From contig NZ_VTUX01000001.1 in the NCBI RefSeq assembly GCF_008370495.1, positions 496,001-560,000 on the forward strand: 64,000 nucleotides of DNA, in the 5' to 3' direction. The notes beneath the pieces were generated by a model. It was not told the origin of the DNA. It ran no database searches and saw nothing but the letters and a program-made list of their open reading frames with translations. Numbering within the stretch: the stretch's first letter is position 1; every line of letters begins with the position of its first letter. Below, piece by piece: positions 53,755-61,680 of this stretch. The position numbers were made by a program, and so were the translations under genes. This DNA comes from Pseudohalioglobus sediminis (GTDB lineage: Bacteria; Pseudomonadota; Gammaproteobacteria; Pseudomonadales; Halieaceae).

Positions 53755-55356
53755 CTAGCGACAAAGGCCGCCCCCGGCGAAACGGTAGGGCGCGCAATTG
53801 TAGATCAGGCGACCGGCCTCGCCGTGCTGCCAGTCCAGCGGCTGCAGTGCGTGCGGCGGCGGCATACCCGGCGCGGCCGCATCCTGGGTGTCCTCGAACG
53901 AGCGCGGGTAGGTGGCCCAGTCCTTCGGTGCCCGCCAACCCGGCGGCGGCACCAGTTCCGAGCGCGCCCCCGCTACCGGGTGCAAGGTACGCCAGTAGTG
54001 AATTTCTCGCGCCAGTTCCGCCACCACCTCTGGAAACTCCGCGGCGAGATTGTTGTATTCGTTGGGATCCTCGTCGATCCGGAACAGGTAGTTGCTGACG
54101 GTGGCGGATAGCAGGCCCTGCTCCACTTCCTGCACCAGCTTCCAGTGCTCGTTGAAGGCCGTGAGCATGAATGAGCCGCGTATTGGCGTTTCCGAGGCGA
54201 AGAACAGCAGGTCTTCCCTGGGTTGGCGCTGGCCATGGGCGATCGCCGGCCACATGCTGCGTCCGTCCAGGGCGAAGCGCTCATTGCGGGTCTCGATTCC
54301 AGCGGCCTCGGCCAGGGTCGGGAACACGTCCATCGCGCTCATGATCTGCTCCATTTTGCCGCCGGCGGACAGCCGCTGCGGCCAGCGCAGCAGGGACACC
54401 ACGCGAATGCCTCCCTCCCAGGTCTCACCCTTGCCACCGCGCAGCGGCACATTGTCCGCCCCGCCCGTGGCATAGGCGGCGCCGCCATTGTCACTGAAGA
54501 ACAAGACTATGGTGTCATCGGCGATGCCCTCCTCGTCCAGCGTGTCCAGCACCGTGCCGATCGCCCTGTCCATGCCCTCCACCACCGCCGCGAACATGGG
54601 TCGGGCACTGGGCTGCCCCGAGAGCCTGGCAATGAGTCGCGTCTGGTCGGTGTTTTTGCTGCGTGCGGGTTCGCGCCTGTCTTCCATGTCCGCATACTTC
54701 TGCACCAGGTCCTCAGGTGCCTGCAGTGGCGTGTGCGGGGCAATAAACGGCATGTAGATGAAAAACGGCTGGTCGCGTTCACGCTCGCGGATATAACGCG
54801 ACACCTCGTCAGCGAGGATGTAGGACTCGTAACCGTCGCGCTCGATGGAGACGCCATTCTGCTGGAAGTCCTTGCCGCCCTGATTGGCAAAGGGCGGGAA
54901 GTATCCCACCTCGGTGTGCAGGTGGCCGTAGAAGTGCTGGAACCCGCGCGCGTTGGGGTGGTAGGCCTGCAGGGAGTGACCCAGGTGCCACTTGCCTACC
55001 ATCGCCGTCTGGTAGCCGGCAGCCAGGAAACTCTCCGGCATAAAGTGCTCATCGGGATGTATGCCCGCATTGGACCAGGGCCAGATGACCGCATAGGCCA
55101 CGCCCAGGCGCATCGGGTCCCGGCCGGTCATCAGTGCCGCTCGCGTGGGCGAGCAGATCGGCATGGTATAGAACCGCGAGAGCTCGACGCCCTCTGCTGC
55201 CAGGCGATCCAGCGAGGGAGTGTCAATGTCGCCACCGTGAAAGCCGACATCAGACCAGCCAAGGTCATCTGCCACCATGATTATGACATTCGGTTTCCCC
55301 GCCGCGATTGCCAGCAACGGCTGAAACAAGAGCAGCGATATGAGCAGCATGCGCAT
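53755..55356 (-). CDS. Sulfatase (arylsulfatase-like)
   Basis: 533 residues from ATG 55356. Signal peptide (to about residue 20, LLAIAAG), then PNVIIMVADDLGWSDVGFHGG with metal-binding aspartates. The CSPTRAALMTGRDP motif near residue 70 contains the cysteine converted to formylglycine. VGKWHLGHS and FFSDNGGAAYATGG are also typical. Hydrolyses sulfate esters in the periplasm or outside the cell. Needs a sulfatase-maturating enzyme, not seen here. The frame upstream of 55356 lacks a plausible signal. Substrate unknown. Confidence 0.92.
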   Translation of the reverse strand: MRMLLISLLLFQPLLAIAAGKPNVIIMVADDLGWSDVGFHGGDIDTPSLDRLAAEGVELSRFYTMPICSPTRAALMTGRDPMRLGVAYAVIWPWSNAGIHPDEHFMPESFLAAGYQTAMVGKWHLGHSLQAYHPNARGFQHFYGHLHTEVGYFPPFANQGGKDFQQNGVSIERDGYESYILADEVSRYIRERERDQPFFIYMPFIAPHTPLQAPEDLVQKYADMEDRREPARSKNTDQTRLIARLSGQPSARPMFAAVVEGMDRAIGTVLDTLDEEGIADDTIVLFFSDNGGAAYATGGADNVPLRGGKGETWEGGIRVVSLLRWPQRLSAGGKMEQIMSAMDVFPTLAEAAGIETRNERFALDGRSMWPAIAHGQRQPREDLLFFASETPIRGSFMLTAFNEHWKLVQEVEQGLLSATVSNYLFRIDEDPNEYNNLAAEFPEVVAELAREIHYWRTLHPVAGARSELVPPPGWRAPKDWATYPRSFEDTQDAAAPGMPPPHALQPLDWQHGEAGRLIYNCAPYRFAGGGLCR

Positions 55357-55619
55357 ACGATTACCATCAACTGTGCGAATTTCGCCCGAAGTATGCCACA
55401 TTGCTGGCACGGCACCTTGCCCCGGGGCAGCGCTGTGCACAAATCACCGCGCCGGCACAAATTGTTATGCAAGGCGCGCCGTGACCGGCTGCCTGGCACA
55501 CCACAGGCAAGGCAGCAGCCGCGCGATTTCATTGTTATCATTGCGCCACAAGCACAGCGCGCAGCGGCGGCCCGGAGGCCGCGGTGGCGGTAAACCCATT
55601 CCCGGCAGAGTGCCCAGCC

Positions 55620-56039
55620 ATGAAGTCCCTGCAAATATCCTCCAACGTGACCCTGCCGTTGAGCGAGATCGACATCCAGGCGATACGGGCCCAGGGTGCC
55701 GGCGGCCAGAACGTCAACAAGGTCGCGTCGGCCGTGCACCTGCGATTCGATATCCACGCCTCTTCACTGCCGGATTTCTACAAGCAGCGCCTGTGCCAGC
55801 TGCGTGACTCCCGCATCAGCGTAGAGGGCATCATCGTGATCAAGGCGCAACGCTTTCGCAGCCAGGAAAAAAACCGCGCGGATGCGCTGGATCGCCTGGG
55901 CGACCTGATTCGCTCCGTGGCCGTAACGCAGAAAGCGCGGCGCGCGACCAAACCCACCCGCAGCTCACAACAAAAGCGCATGGACAGCAAAACCCGGCGC
56001 GGGCGCGTCAAGAACCTGCGCGGCAAAGTCACGGATTAG
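55620..56039 (+). CDS. arfB: Alternative ribosome-rescue factor ArfB
   Basis: 139 residues, matching E. coli ArfB/YaeJ (140). GGQ motif in RAQGAGGQNVNKVASAVHLRFD near residue 25, which hydrolyses peptidyl-tRNA on ribosomes stalled without a stop codon. The basic C-terminal tail (about 105-139) is the part that enters the empty mRNA channel. ATG 55620 is chosen because the upstream frame has no homology. 16 bp ahead of the CbiM-like gene, probably co-transcribed. Confidence 0.93.
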   Translation: MKSLQISSNVTLPLSEIDIQAIRAQGAGGQNVNKVASAVHLRFDIHASSLPDFYKQRLCQLRDSRISVEGIIVIKAQRFRSQEKNRADALDRLGDLIRSVAVTQKARRATKPTRSSQQKRMDSKTRRGRVKNLRGKVTD

Positions 56040-56055
56040 GCCAGGCGCTGCTACT

Positions 56056-56724
56056 GTGTTTGTTGATGCCGCATTGATCCCCGAGTCGCTTTCCTGGTGG
56101 CTGGCGGCGCTGGCAGCCGCGGTGCTGCTGCCCTGCCTGCGCTATGCCGAATGGCGCGCCATGCTGCAGGTACCCCTGCGGCAGCACCTGCTGTTCGCCA
56201 GTCTGCTGTTCCTGGTTGTCCTGTGGTTGATATCTGTACGCATGTTCGATGGCCTGTGGCTGCACTTCATGGGTGTGACCACCGTGACCCTGCTGGTTGG
56301 CTGGCGTTTTACCCTGCTGCTCGGCGCACTGGCCAGCTGTGTTTACGCGCTGCTGATCTCGCAACCCCTGGCCGCGGTGCCAGCGGCGTGGCTGATAACG
56401 GTGCTGGTACCCGCCTCACTGTCACGCTTGCTGGTGTACTGGTTGCGACGACGCCCGCAGAGCAACCTGTTCATCTACCTGCTGGGTGCGGGCTTTGGTG
56501 GCGGGGCGCTGTCCTCACTGGGTCTCGCGGCCAGCGGCCTGCTCCTGCTGGAACTGGTCGGACAGCAGGCCCAGGTGACAGCCGCATTGGAAAACTGGCC
56601 GATGATCACCCTGGTCATGTTTCCGGAGGGTTTCATCAACGGCATGGTACTGAGCGTGATCGTGGTGCTGAACCCGGAGGCGGTGAAAACCTTCGACTCG
56701 GACAAGTACATGGGGGAAGGCTGA
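56056..56724 (+). CDS. CbiM-like energy-coupling-factor permease, orphan
   Basis: 222 residues with about six membrane segments. The C-terminal MFPEGFINGMVLSVIVVLNPEAVKTF and central IYLLGAGFGGGALSS blocks resemble ECF transporter S/CbiM-type permeases for cobalt or nickel. The usual N-terminal MHIxDG metal-binding start of CbiM is absent (here FVDAALIPESLSWW), so the metal site may be altered. No CbiQ/CbiO partners are near. GTG start at 56056. Confidence 0.72.
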   Translation: MFVDAALIPESLSWWLAALAAAVLLPCLRYAEWRAMLQVPLRQHLLFASLLFLVVLWLISVRMFDGLWLHFMGVTTVTLLVGWRFTLLLGALASCVYALLISQPLAAVPAAWLITVLVPASLSRLLVYWLRRRPQSNLFIYLLGAGFGGGALSSLGLAASGLLLLELVGQQAQVTAALENWPMITLVMFPEGFINGMVLSVIVVLNPEAVKTFDSDKYMGEG

Positions 56725-56742
56725 GCCCTCCCCGCCAGGGCG

Positions 56743-57876
56743 TCAGCCCTGGGCCGCGCCGTCGAACCAGTCGGTGAAGCCGTGCGTGGGCGAGGGCCCG
56801 ATGTGCAGCTGTTCCAGCACACCATGGCCAACCTTGTCGCCGCAGCGGGCAACCACAACCTGCTGTATATGCAGGTTTTCCAGCGCCAGTGGATCCAGGT
56901 CGCTGTCCGTCCAGCTCTCGCCGGCAATGGCCAGTTCACCGTGCCACTTGCCGTGCCCCCACTCGGGGTGCTGGTATCCCAGCCCCTTCATACGATGCAG
57001 CAACACCGGTTCCAGGCTGATTTCCATGCTCTCGCCGGAACGGTCGTGCATGGTGATGACTCCAGAAGATGCGCGCCGGGTGCCCGGGGCCATCTTGAGG
57101 CTGTGCTCCACATTGCCCTGCCAGGTGCGTGCCGCGGGGTCGTTGGTGCCGGGAATGTCTTCCATACCCGGATAATGCGGCAAAAAGCCCTGGTCGGTGT
57201 GCCACTGCTGCCCATCGCCGTCCTCGAACCAGCCGGCCAGGCTGCATTGGTCTTCCCAGTGAATCGGCACCCAGTTGAAATGAATGGCCTGGAACTCGGA
57301 CAGCGGCGCACCACCGGTATAGGCATCCCCCACCGGGCGAATACCCCAGGAACGATCCTTGAGGCCGAAAGTCGTGGCGCCATCGACTTTCAGTTCCTTG
57401 CCGTCGTAACGAATCCAGCCCGACCAGAAGCCGAACTGATCGAGCCGGGTGGCGTCCATCACCACGTGGCGTTCGTTGCGCAGGGTCTGCCGGCCCTCCT
57501 CGATGCAGGCGGTGCGCGGGGTAAACAGCAGGTCGCAGGAGATACCGGTCTCGTTCTCCTCAATCAGCAGGCGATGGCGCCCCATGGGCTCGAGTATCTG
57601 TAACGCCATGGGCCCTATGCTCAGGTCGGTGGGTTCGTGGGGTGCCCGGCAGGAGCCATGGAAAGCATACTGCCTGCCATCGATAGCCAGGCTGAGACTG
57701 CCGTCGAGGATACCCAGGTTGGGGTAACGACAGAGCCCGACACCGAAATAGAAACTGCCGTCCAGGGCATGCGCGTTGTACCAGTAGCGATCGTAGTGAA
57801 AGCGATCACTGGACGCCGTGTGAAAAACGGGCTCTGCGGTCTGGTGAATCGGGTAGTCATCGAACTTGGACAGCAT
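56743..57876 (-). CDS. Conserved protein, unrecognised (possible CrtC/AttH-like beta fold)
   Basis: 377 residues, no signal peptide or membrane segment. Rich in aromatic residues and beta-like blocks: RFHYDRYWYNAHALDGSFYFG, DLLFTPRTACIEEGRQ, GLKDRSWGIRPVGD and AIHFNWVPIHWEDQ. The WGxR and NWV blocks recall lipocalin-like CrtC/AttH hydratase relatives, but I do not claim that. Strong AGGAG ribosome site. Converges with the CbiM-like gene and is divergent from the haem N-demethylase gene. Confidence 0.7.
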   Translation of the reverse strand: MLSKFDDYPIHQTAEPVFHTASSDRFHYDRYWYNAHALDGSFYFGVGLCRYPNLGILDGSLSLAIDGRQYAFHGSCRAPHEPTDLSIGPMALQILEPMGRHRLLIEENETGISCDLLFTPRTACIEEGRQTLRNERHVVMDATRLDQFGFWSGWIRYDGKELKVDGATTFGLKDRSWGIRPVGDAYTGGAPLSEFQAIHFNWVPIHWEDQCSLAGWFEDGDGQQWHTDQGFLPHYPGMEDIPGTNDPAARTWQGNVEHSLKMAPGTRRASSGVITMHDRSGESMEISLEPVLLHRMKGLGYQHPEWGHGKWHGELAIAGESWTDSDLDPLALENLHIQQVVVARCGDKVGHGVLEQLHIGPSPTHGFTDWFDGAAQG

Positions 57877-58053
57877 ACCTTGCTCCTGTTGTTTTTTTGG
57901 CAGCGTACCCGCCTAGACTAGACAACCGGCACCAGCCCCGCCAGAACCCGCACAGACTCTGTCGCGGAAATCCTCACCAGAGTCTGCATAGTTGGTGCAT
58001 CCCCGCCGGGCGTGCACAACTGGCGTGCGTGGCGCAGCACCCGCGCAGGCGCT

Positions 58054-58059
58054 TATACT
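58054..58059 (+). promoter_or_regulatory. -10 box adjacent to the DUF3445 gene start
   Basis: TATACT lies eight bases before the ATG at 58067 with no ribosome site between, another near-leaderless arrangement. The -35 is poor. Confidence 0.35.
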
Positions 58060-58066
58060 GTGCCCA

Positions 58067-59038
58067 ATGATCTACGACAACGCACGCCCCCGCTACCTGC
58101 CGCATATGGCCAATCCCGAAGTGCTGTTGATGGGGCTGTCACCCCTGCGCGAAACACCCTGGATAGAGACTGACACCGATATCGGCCGCTACCACCGTCA
58201 CAAGCTGGCGCAGCGACGCGAGCGCGGTGACGCGGTGTACCGGGCCGCGGCTCGGTCCCTGCCGGCACAGCGGGAGCTCAGTACACTGCTGCGCCAGCAC
58301 CTGCTGGAAGCCCACAGCGCACACTACGAGACACGTGACCGCGGACTGCACTGCCTGCCGGGCGACTTTTACGCGGAACTCAGCGGGGCCGAGTCGCCGT
58401 GCGCAGAGGATGGCGAAACCCTGTGGCGGACGTCACTGTGCGTTGCCGATGACCTGGTGATCATGCAGGAAGAGGCCGGCCAGTATGTGCTGACCGCGGC
58501 CAGCCTGTGCTGTCCAAGCCACTGGTACCTGGCTGACAAGTTCGAACAGCCGATGCGGGCAATACACGACCCCATTCCCGGCTTCCACGATGCGCTGAGC
58601 GACCGGATAGAGCGCTTTTTCTCCCACCTGCGCGCGCAACACCCCGTGGTGCGCTTCAACTGGTCGCTGCAGGCAGACGATGCCCTGGCCCAGTTACCGC
58701 ACCTCGAACCCGAGGTGGATGCCGATACACCCCTGTTCTACCGCAGCGAACGCCAGACGCTGGTGCGCCTGCCGGAGTCCGGCGCGATCGCCTTTACCAT
58801 CCGCGTGTGCATTCACCCGCTGGACATGCTCCACGAAGTTGAGGGGGCACTGCCGGCGCTGTTCGCGGCAATCGAGAACACCCCGCCGGCCCTGCAGCAT
58901 TACAAGGGCTTTGACGAGTTGGCACCGGCATTGCAAAAGTACAAAGAGGGGTACAGAGAGGGGTACAGAGAGGGGTACCGCGAAAAGCAAGGAGAGAAGC
59001 CCGCTTGCCGCGACCACCAGGAGAACCAGCAGGCATGA
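58067..59038 (+). CDS. Haem-dependent oxidative N-demethylase family protein (DUF3445)
   Basis: 323 residues. Recognised from the DUF3445 pattern: MGLSPLRETPWIETDTDIGRYHRHK, the DLVIMQEEAGQYVLTAASLCCPSHWYLADKFEQP core, HDPIPGFHD, FFSHLRAQHPVVRFNWSLQ and ERQTLVRLPESGAIAFTIRVCIHPL. Characterised relatives oxidatively demethylate dimethylamine-type substrates using haem. A tandem YREG repeat (about residues 292-307) ends the protein in a charged tail that is not part of the domain. ATG 58067. The stop overlaps the TonB receptor start (ATGA). Confidence 0.9.
   Translation: MIYDNARPRYLPHMANPEVLLMGLSPLRETPWIETDTDIGRYHRHKLAQRRERGDAVYRAAARSLPAQRELSTLLRQHLLEAHSAHYETRDRGLHCLPGDFYAELSGAESPCAEDGETLWRTSLCVADDLVIMQEEAGQYVLTAASLCCPSHWYLADKFEQPMRAIHDPIPGFHDALSDRIERFFSHLRAQHPVVRFNWSLQADDALAQLPHLEPEVDADTPLFYRSERQTLVRLPESGAIAFTIRVCIHPLDMLHEVEGALPALFAAIENTPPALQHYKGFDELAPALQKYKEGYREGYREGYREKQGEKPACRDHQENQQA
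58939..58986 (+). repeat. 12-bp tandem repeat inside the DUF3445 gene
   Basis: Unit GTACAGAGAGGG, about 3.7 copies: one variant, two exact, one partial. It encodes YKEG-YREG-YREG-YREK near the C-terminus. Unit length is a multiple of three, so slippage would change the tail length without shifting the frame. Confidence 0.9.
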
Positions 59039-60711
59039 CCCGGCGCCGGCCGCACCTCGCGCTGGCCTGCCTGGCGCTGCCACAATTTGTCTGGGCGCAC
59101 ACCCTGCAAGAACAGGTGATTCTGCCGGCACCGGCACCACAGCTGGCGCACGCACCACTTTCCACCAGTGTCTTCAGCGGCACGCAGCTGGATCGCTATG
59201 GTGTCGACAGCGCCGGCGAATTGTCGGTGCGGGCGCCGGCACTGGCCAGTGATCGCGCCGGCAGCATACTGCGCATTCGCGGCGTGGGGGCCACCCAATC
59301 ATCGCCGGTGGCGGTATTCCTGGATGATGTGTACGTGGGCGATCTGGGCTTTACCGACGCCGCCAATTACTTTGACCTGGAAAGCGTAGAGGTCATTCGC
59401 GGCCCCCAGGGCATGCGTTCAGGCTTCAACGCGCTGGGCGGCGTGATCAACCTGCGCAGCGCTGCCCCCTCACCGACCTGGCAAAGCAAGGTGGTGGCAG
59501 AACTGGGCAGCGACGACTACCGCGCCCTGCAGGGCCTGATTCGCGGCCCGATCACCGACCAGTTCTACATGTCCGTGGCGGGCTCCACACTGGCCCGCTC
59601 ACGCGTCCGGGCGGCGGCCCCGGGCCAGGACGGCGGTGCGCTCGACAACCAGTACCTGCGCGGTGCGTTTAGTTATCACTGGAATAATCTCTGGTATTCG
59701 ACACTACAGGGCAGCAGCGCAGACACGGCGGACGGGCGGCTGGAGACCGCCCTGCTGGTCAACGAAGTCGCGCTGGGCGCTTACCGGGTGAAGTACCTCG
59801 GTAGCTGGTACTCCCGCGACCGTATCCAGGAGAAGGAGCGGGGCCGCAGCCATACCGTGCAAGTCTACTCGGACCTCTCCGGGCCGGTGAATTTCGATGC
59901 GGGCCTGGTCTACCGCGATAGCGAACGCGAGCAGGCAGACAGCCCGCGGGCACCCGAGCGCGACAGCCTTGCCGCCTGGACCGATCTGCGCTGGTCCCTG
60001 GCCCCTGTGCTCGAGTTGCAGGCCGGCCTGCGCTACAGCGACGAACAAGGGCAGGATCCTGCGGCCCCGTGGGGCGCGCCGGACGCAGACTACTGGGACT
60101 GGCGGGTGAGCCTGGATTACCAGTGGCGTGACCAGCTGTTCTATGCCAGCACCAGCACCGGCCATGGCAGCGGGCCACGCGAACAGGGAGGCGCCATCGC
60201 CACCCCCGACAACCGGCTGCTGGCATTCGAGATCGGGCACAGGGCGCACTTCCTGCAACAACGCCTGCAGACGGCAGTGTCACTGTTCCGCTATGAACTC
60301 GACCAGTTTGCACAGGGCGCGGGCAGCGCTCACGGTTTGGAGGCTGAGGCGAGCTGGGCAGTTAACGACACCCTGACACTGGGCGGCAGTTGGGCGCACA
60401 ACGATGGCCACCTGCCTGGTCCGCGCCAGCAGCTCGCGCTGTTCGGCTCGGCGCGATGGCAGTGGCGATGGGCTGCCATGGAGGCCCTGCTGCAATTCCT
60501 GTACAGCGACGCGGCCTGCCCGTGCCAGGACCTCAGTGCCCGCCAGTGGGACGCCAGTATCAGCGCGGGCTATGGCCTGTGGCGGCTCACCGCCTACGTG
60601 GACAACCTGGCGGATGAGCAGAGTGCCGGACAACCGGACCCTCCCGAACTGACGGGCCCCTACGCCGATTACCCGCGTTCCTTCGGGCTGCGCCTGAGTT
60701 ACCGGCTCTGA
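59035..60711 (+). CDS. Short TonB-dependent outer-membrane receptor
   Basis: 558 residues, shorter than most TonB receptors (650-800). Signal peptide to about residue 22 (FVWAH). The plug domain has RAPALASDRAGSILRIRGVGA, VAVFLDDVYVGDLGF, FDLESVEVIRGPQGMRSGFNALGGVINL. The beta-barrel ends SFGLRLSYRL, without the usual terminal aromatic residue. No clear TonB box. Start overlaps the upstream gene stop. Coupling to the DUF3445 enzyme suggests uptake of its substrate or of haem/iron for it; this is inference. Confidence 0.88.
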   Translation: MTRRRPHLALACLALPQFVWAHTLQEQVILPAPAPQLAHAPLSTSVFSGTQLDRYGVDSAGELSVRAPALASDRAGSILRIRGVGATQSSPVAVFLDDVYVGDLGFTDAANYFDLESVEVIRGPQGMRSGFNALGGVINLRSAAPSPTWQSKVVAELGSDDYRALQGLIRGPITDQFYMSVAGSTLARSRVRAAAPGQDGGALDNQYLRGAFSYHWNNLWYSTLQGSSADTADGRLETALLVNEVALGAYRVKYLGSWYSRDRIQEKERGRSHTVQVYSDLSGPVNFDAGLVYRDSEREQADSPRAPERDSLAAWTDLRWSLAPVLELQAGLRYSDEQGQDPAAPWGAPDADYWDWRVSLDYQWRDQLFYASTSTGHGSGPREQGGAIATPDNRLLAFEIGHRAHFLQQRLQTAVSLFRYELDQFAQGAGSAHGLEAEASWAVNDTLTLGGSWAHNDGHLPGPRQQLALFGSARWQWRWAAMEALLQFLYSDAACPCQDLSARQWDASISAGYGLWRLTAYVDNLADEQSAGQPDPPELTGPYADYPRSFGLRLSYRL

Positions 60712-60724
60712 CGCCGGCACCGGC

Positions 60725-61495
60725 TCAGGAACAGGGCATTCCCGGACTGCGCATGCCGGCGAACCAGCCGCCATCGGCGACAAATTCCGAGCCGGTACTG
60801 TAGCTCGCCTCGTCTGTGGCCAGGAACAGGGTCACCTGCGCCACCTCCTCCGGCTGGCCGACGCGCGGAATCGGGAAGTGCTTGTAGACGGACGCGTTCA
60901 TATCCTCTTCCGACAGCGCCCCCTTGCCGCCCATCTCGGTATAGATACCGCCCGGGTGTACGGTGTTGACGCGAATGCCGTACTGCCCCAGCTCAATGGC
61001 CGCGGACTTGGTCAGGCCACGCAGGGCCCACTTTGTCGAGGAATAGGCGCTAAGGCCGGCCGATGAGTGCAGGCCATCGACAGAGGACACATTGATAATG
61101 GAGCCACAGCCCGCGGCTTTCATCGGGTTGATCACCGCGCGGATACCCAGGAATGCGCTGAGCTGGTTGACCTTGACCACGCGCATATAATCCTCCGGCG
61201 TGGTGTCGAGAATAGACGCCATGTGCAGGATGCCCGCGTTGTTCACCAGCACATTCAGCGGCCCCAGTGCCTGGGCCGCGGCAACGGCGCGCTCCCAGTC
61301 CGCTTCCGAGGTCACGTCCTGCCGGCAGAACACCGCGGCGTCACCCAGCTCCTCCGCCAGCGCCCTGCCCTCTTCCTCGAGGATGTCGCCAATGACTACC
61401 CTGGCACCCTGTTCAACAAACAGGCGCACGGTACTTTCGCCCATGCCGCGGGCGCCCCCGGTAACAATGGCCACTTTTCCTGCCAGACGCTGCAT
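60725..61495 (-). CDS. Short-chain dehydrogenase/reductase
   Basis: 256 residues, classical SDR. NAD(P) motif KVAIVTGGARGMGES near residue 6, NNAG at 85-90, and the catalytic serine and Tyr-x-x-x-Lys in NVSSVDGLHSSAGLSAYSSTKWALRG near 138-160. Aspartate after the second strand (VIGDILEEEG) favours NAD over NADP. ATG 61495 is chosen for the family start; the frame remains open upstream to 61708. Divergent from the D-aminoacylase gene. Substrate unknown. Confidence 0.9.
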   Translation of the reverse strand: MQRLAGKVAIVTGGARGMGESTVRLFVEQGARVVIGDILEEEGRALAEELGDAAVFCRQDVTSEADWERAVAAAQALGPLNVLVNNAGILHMASILDTTPEDYMRVVKVNQLSAFLGIRAVINPMKAAGCGSIINVSSVDGLHSSAGLSAYSSTKWALRGLTKSAAIELGQYGIRVNTVHPGGIYTEMGGKGALSEEDMNASVYKHFPIPRVGQPEEVAQVTLFLATDEASYSTGSEFVADGGWFAGMRSPGMPCS

Positions 61496-61680
61496 ACGCT
61501 TATCTCCCTCGCTGAAAACCCCGCAGTATATAGGGCCTCCGTCAGTCACCCAGTCCAACAGATTGGACCAGCCCCGGGCGCAGGCACTTCTGCGGGCTGC
61601 CACGGTGCCGCGGTAGTGTATTTCGTACCTGCCCGGCGTATTGTTTAGCTCCCAGGCAACAAGCACAGGAGAGTGACACC

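Noticed and set aside
54223-55593. 456-codon plus-strand frame opposite the sulfatase
   Set aside because: Entirely antisense to a well-supported sulfatase with intact motifs; composition is that of an antisense shadow.
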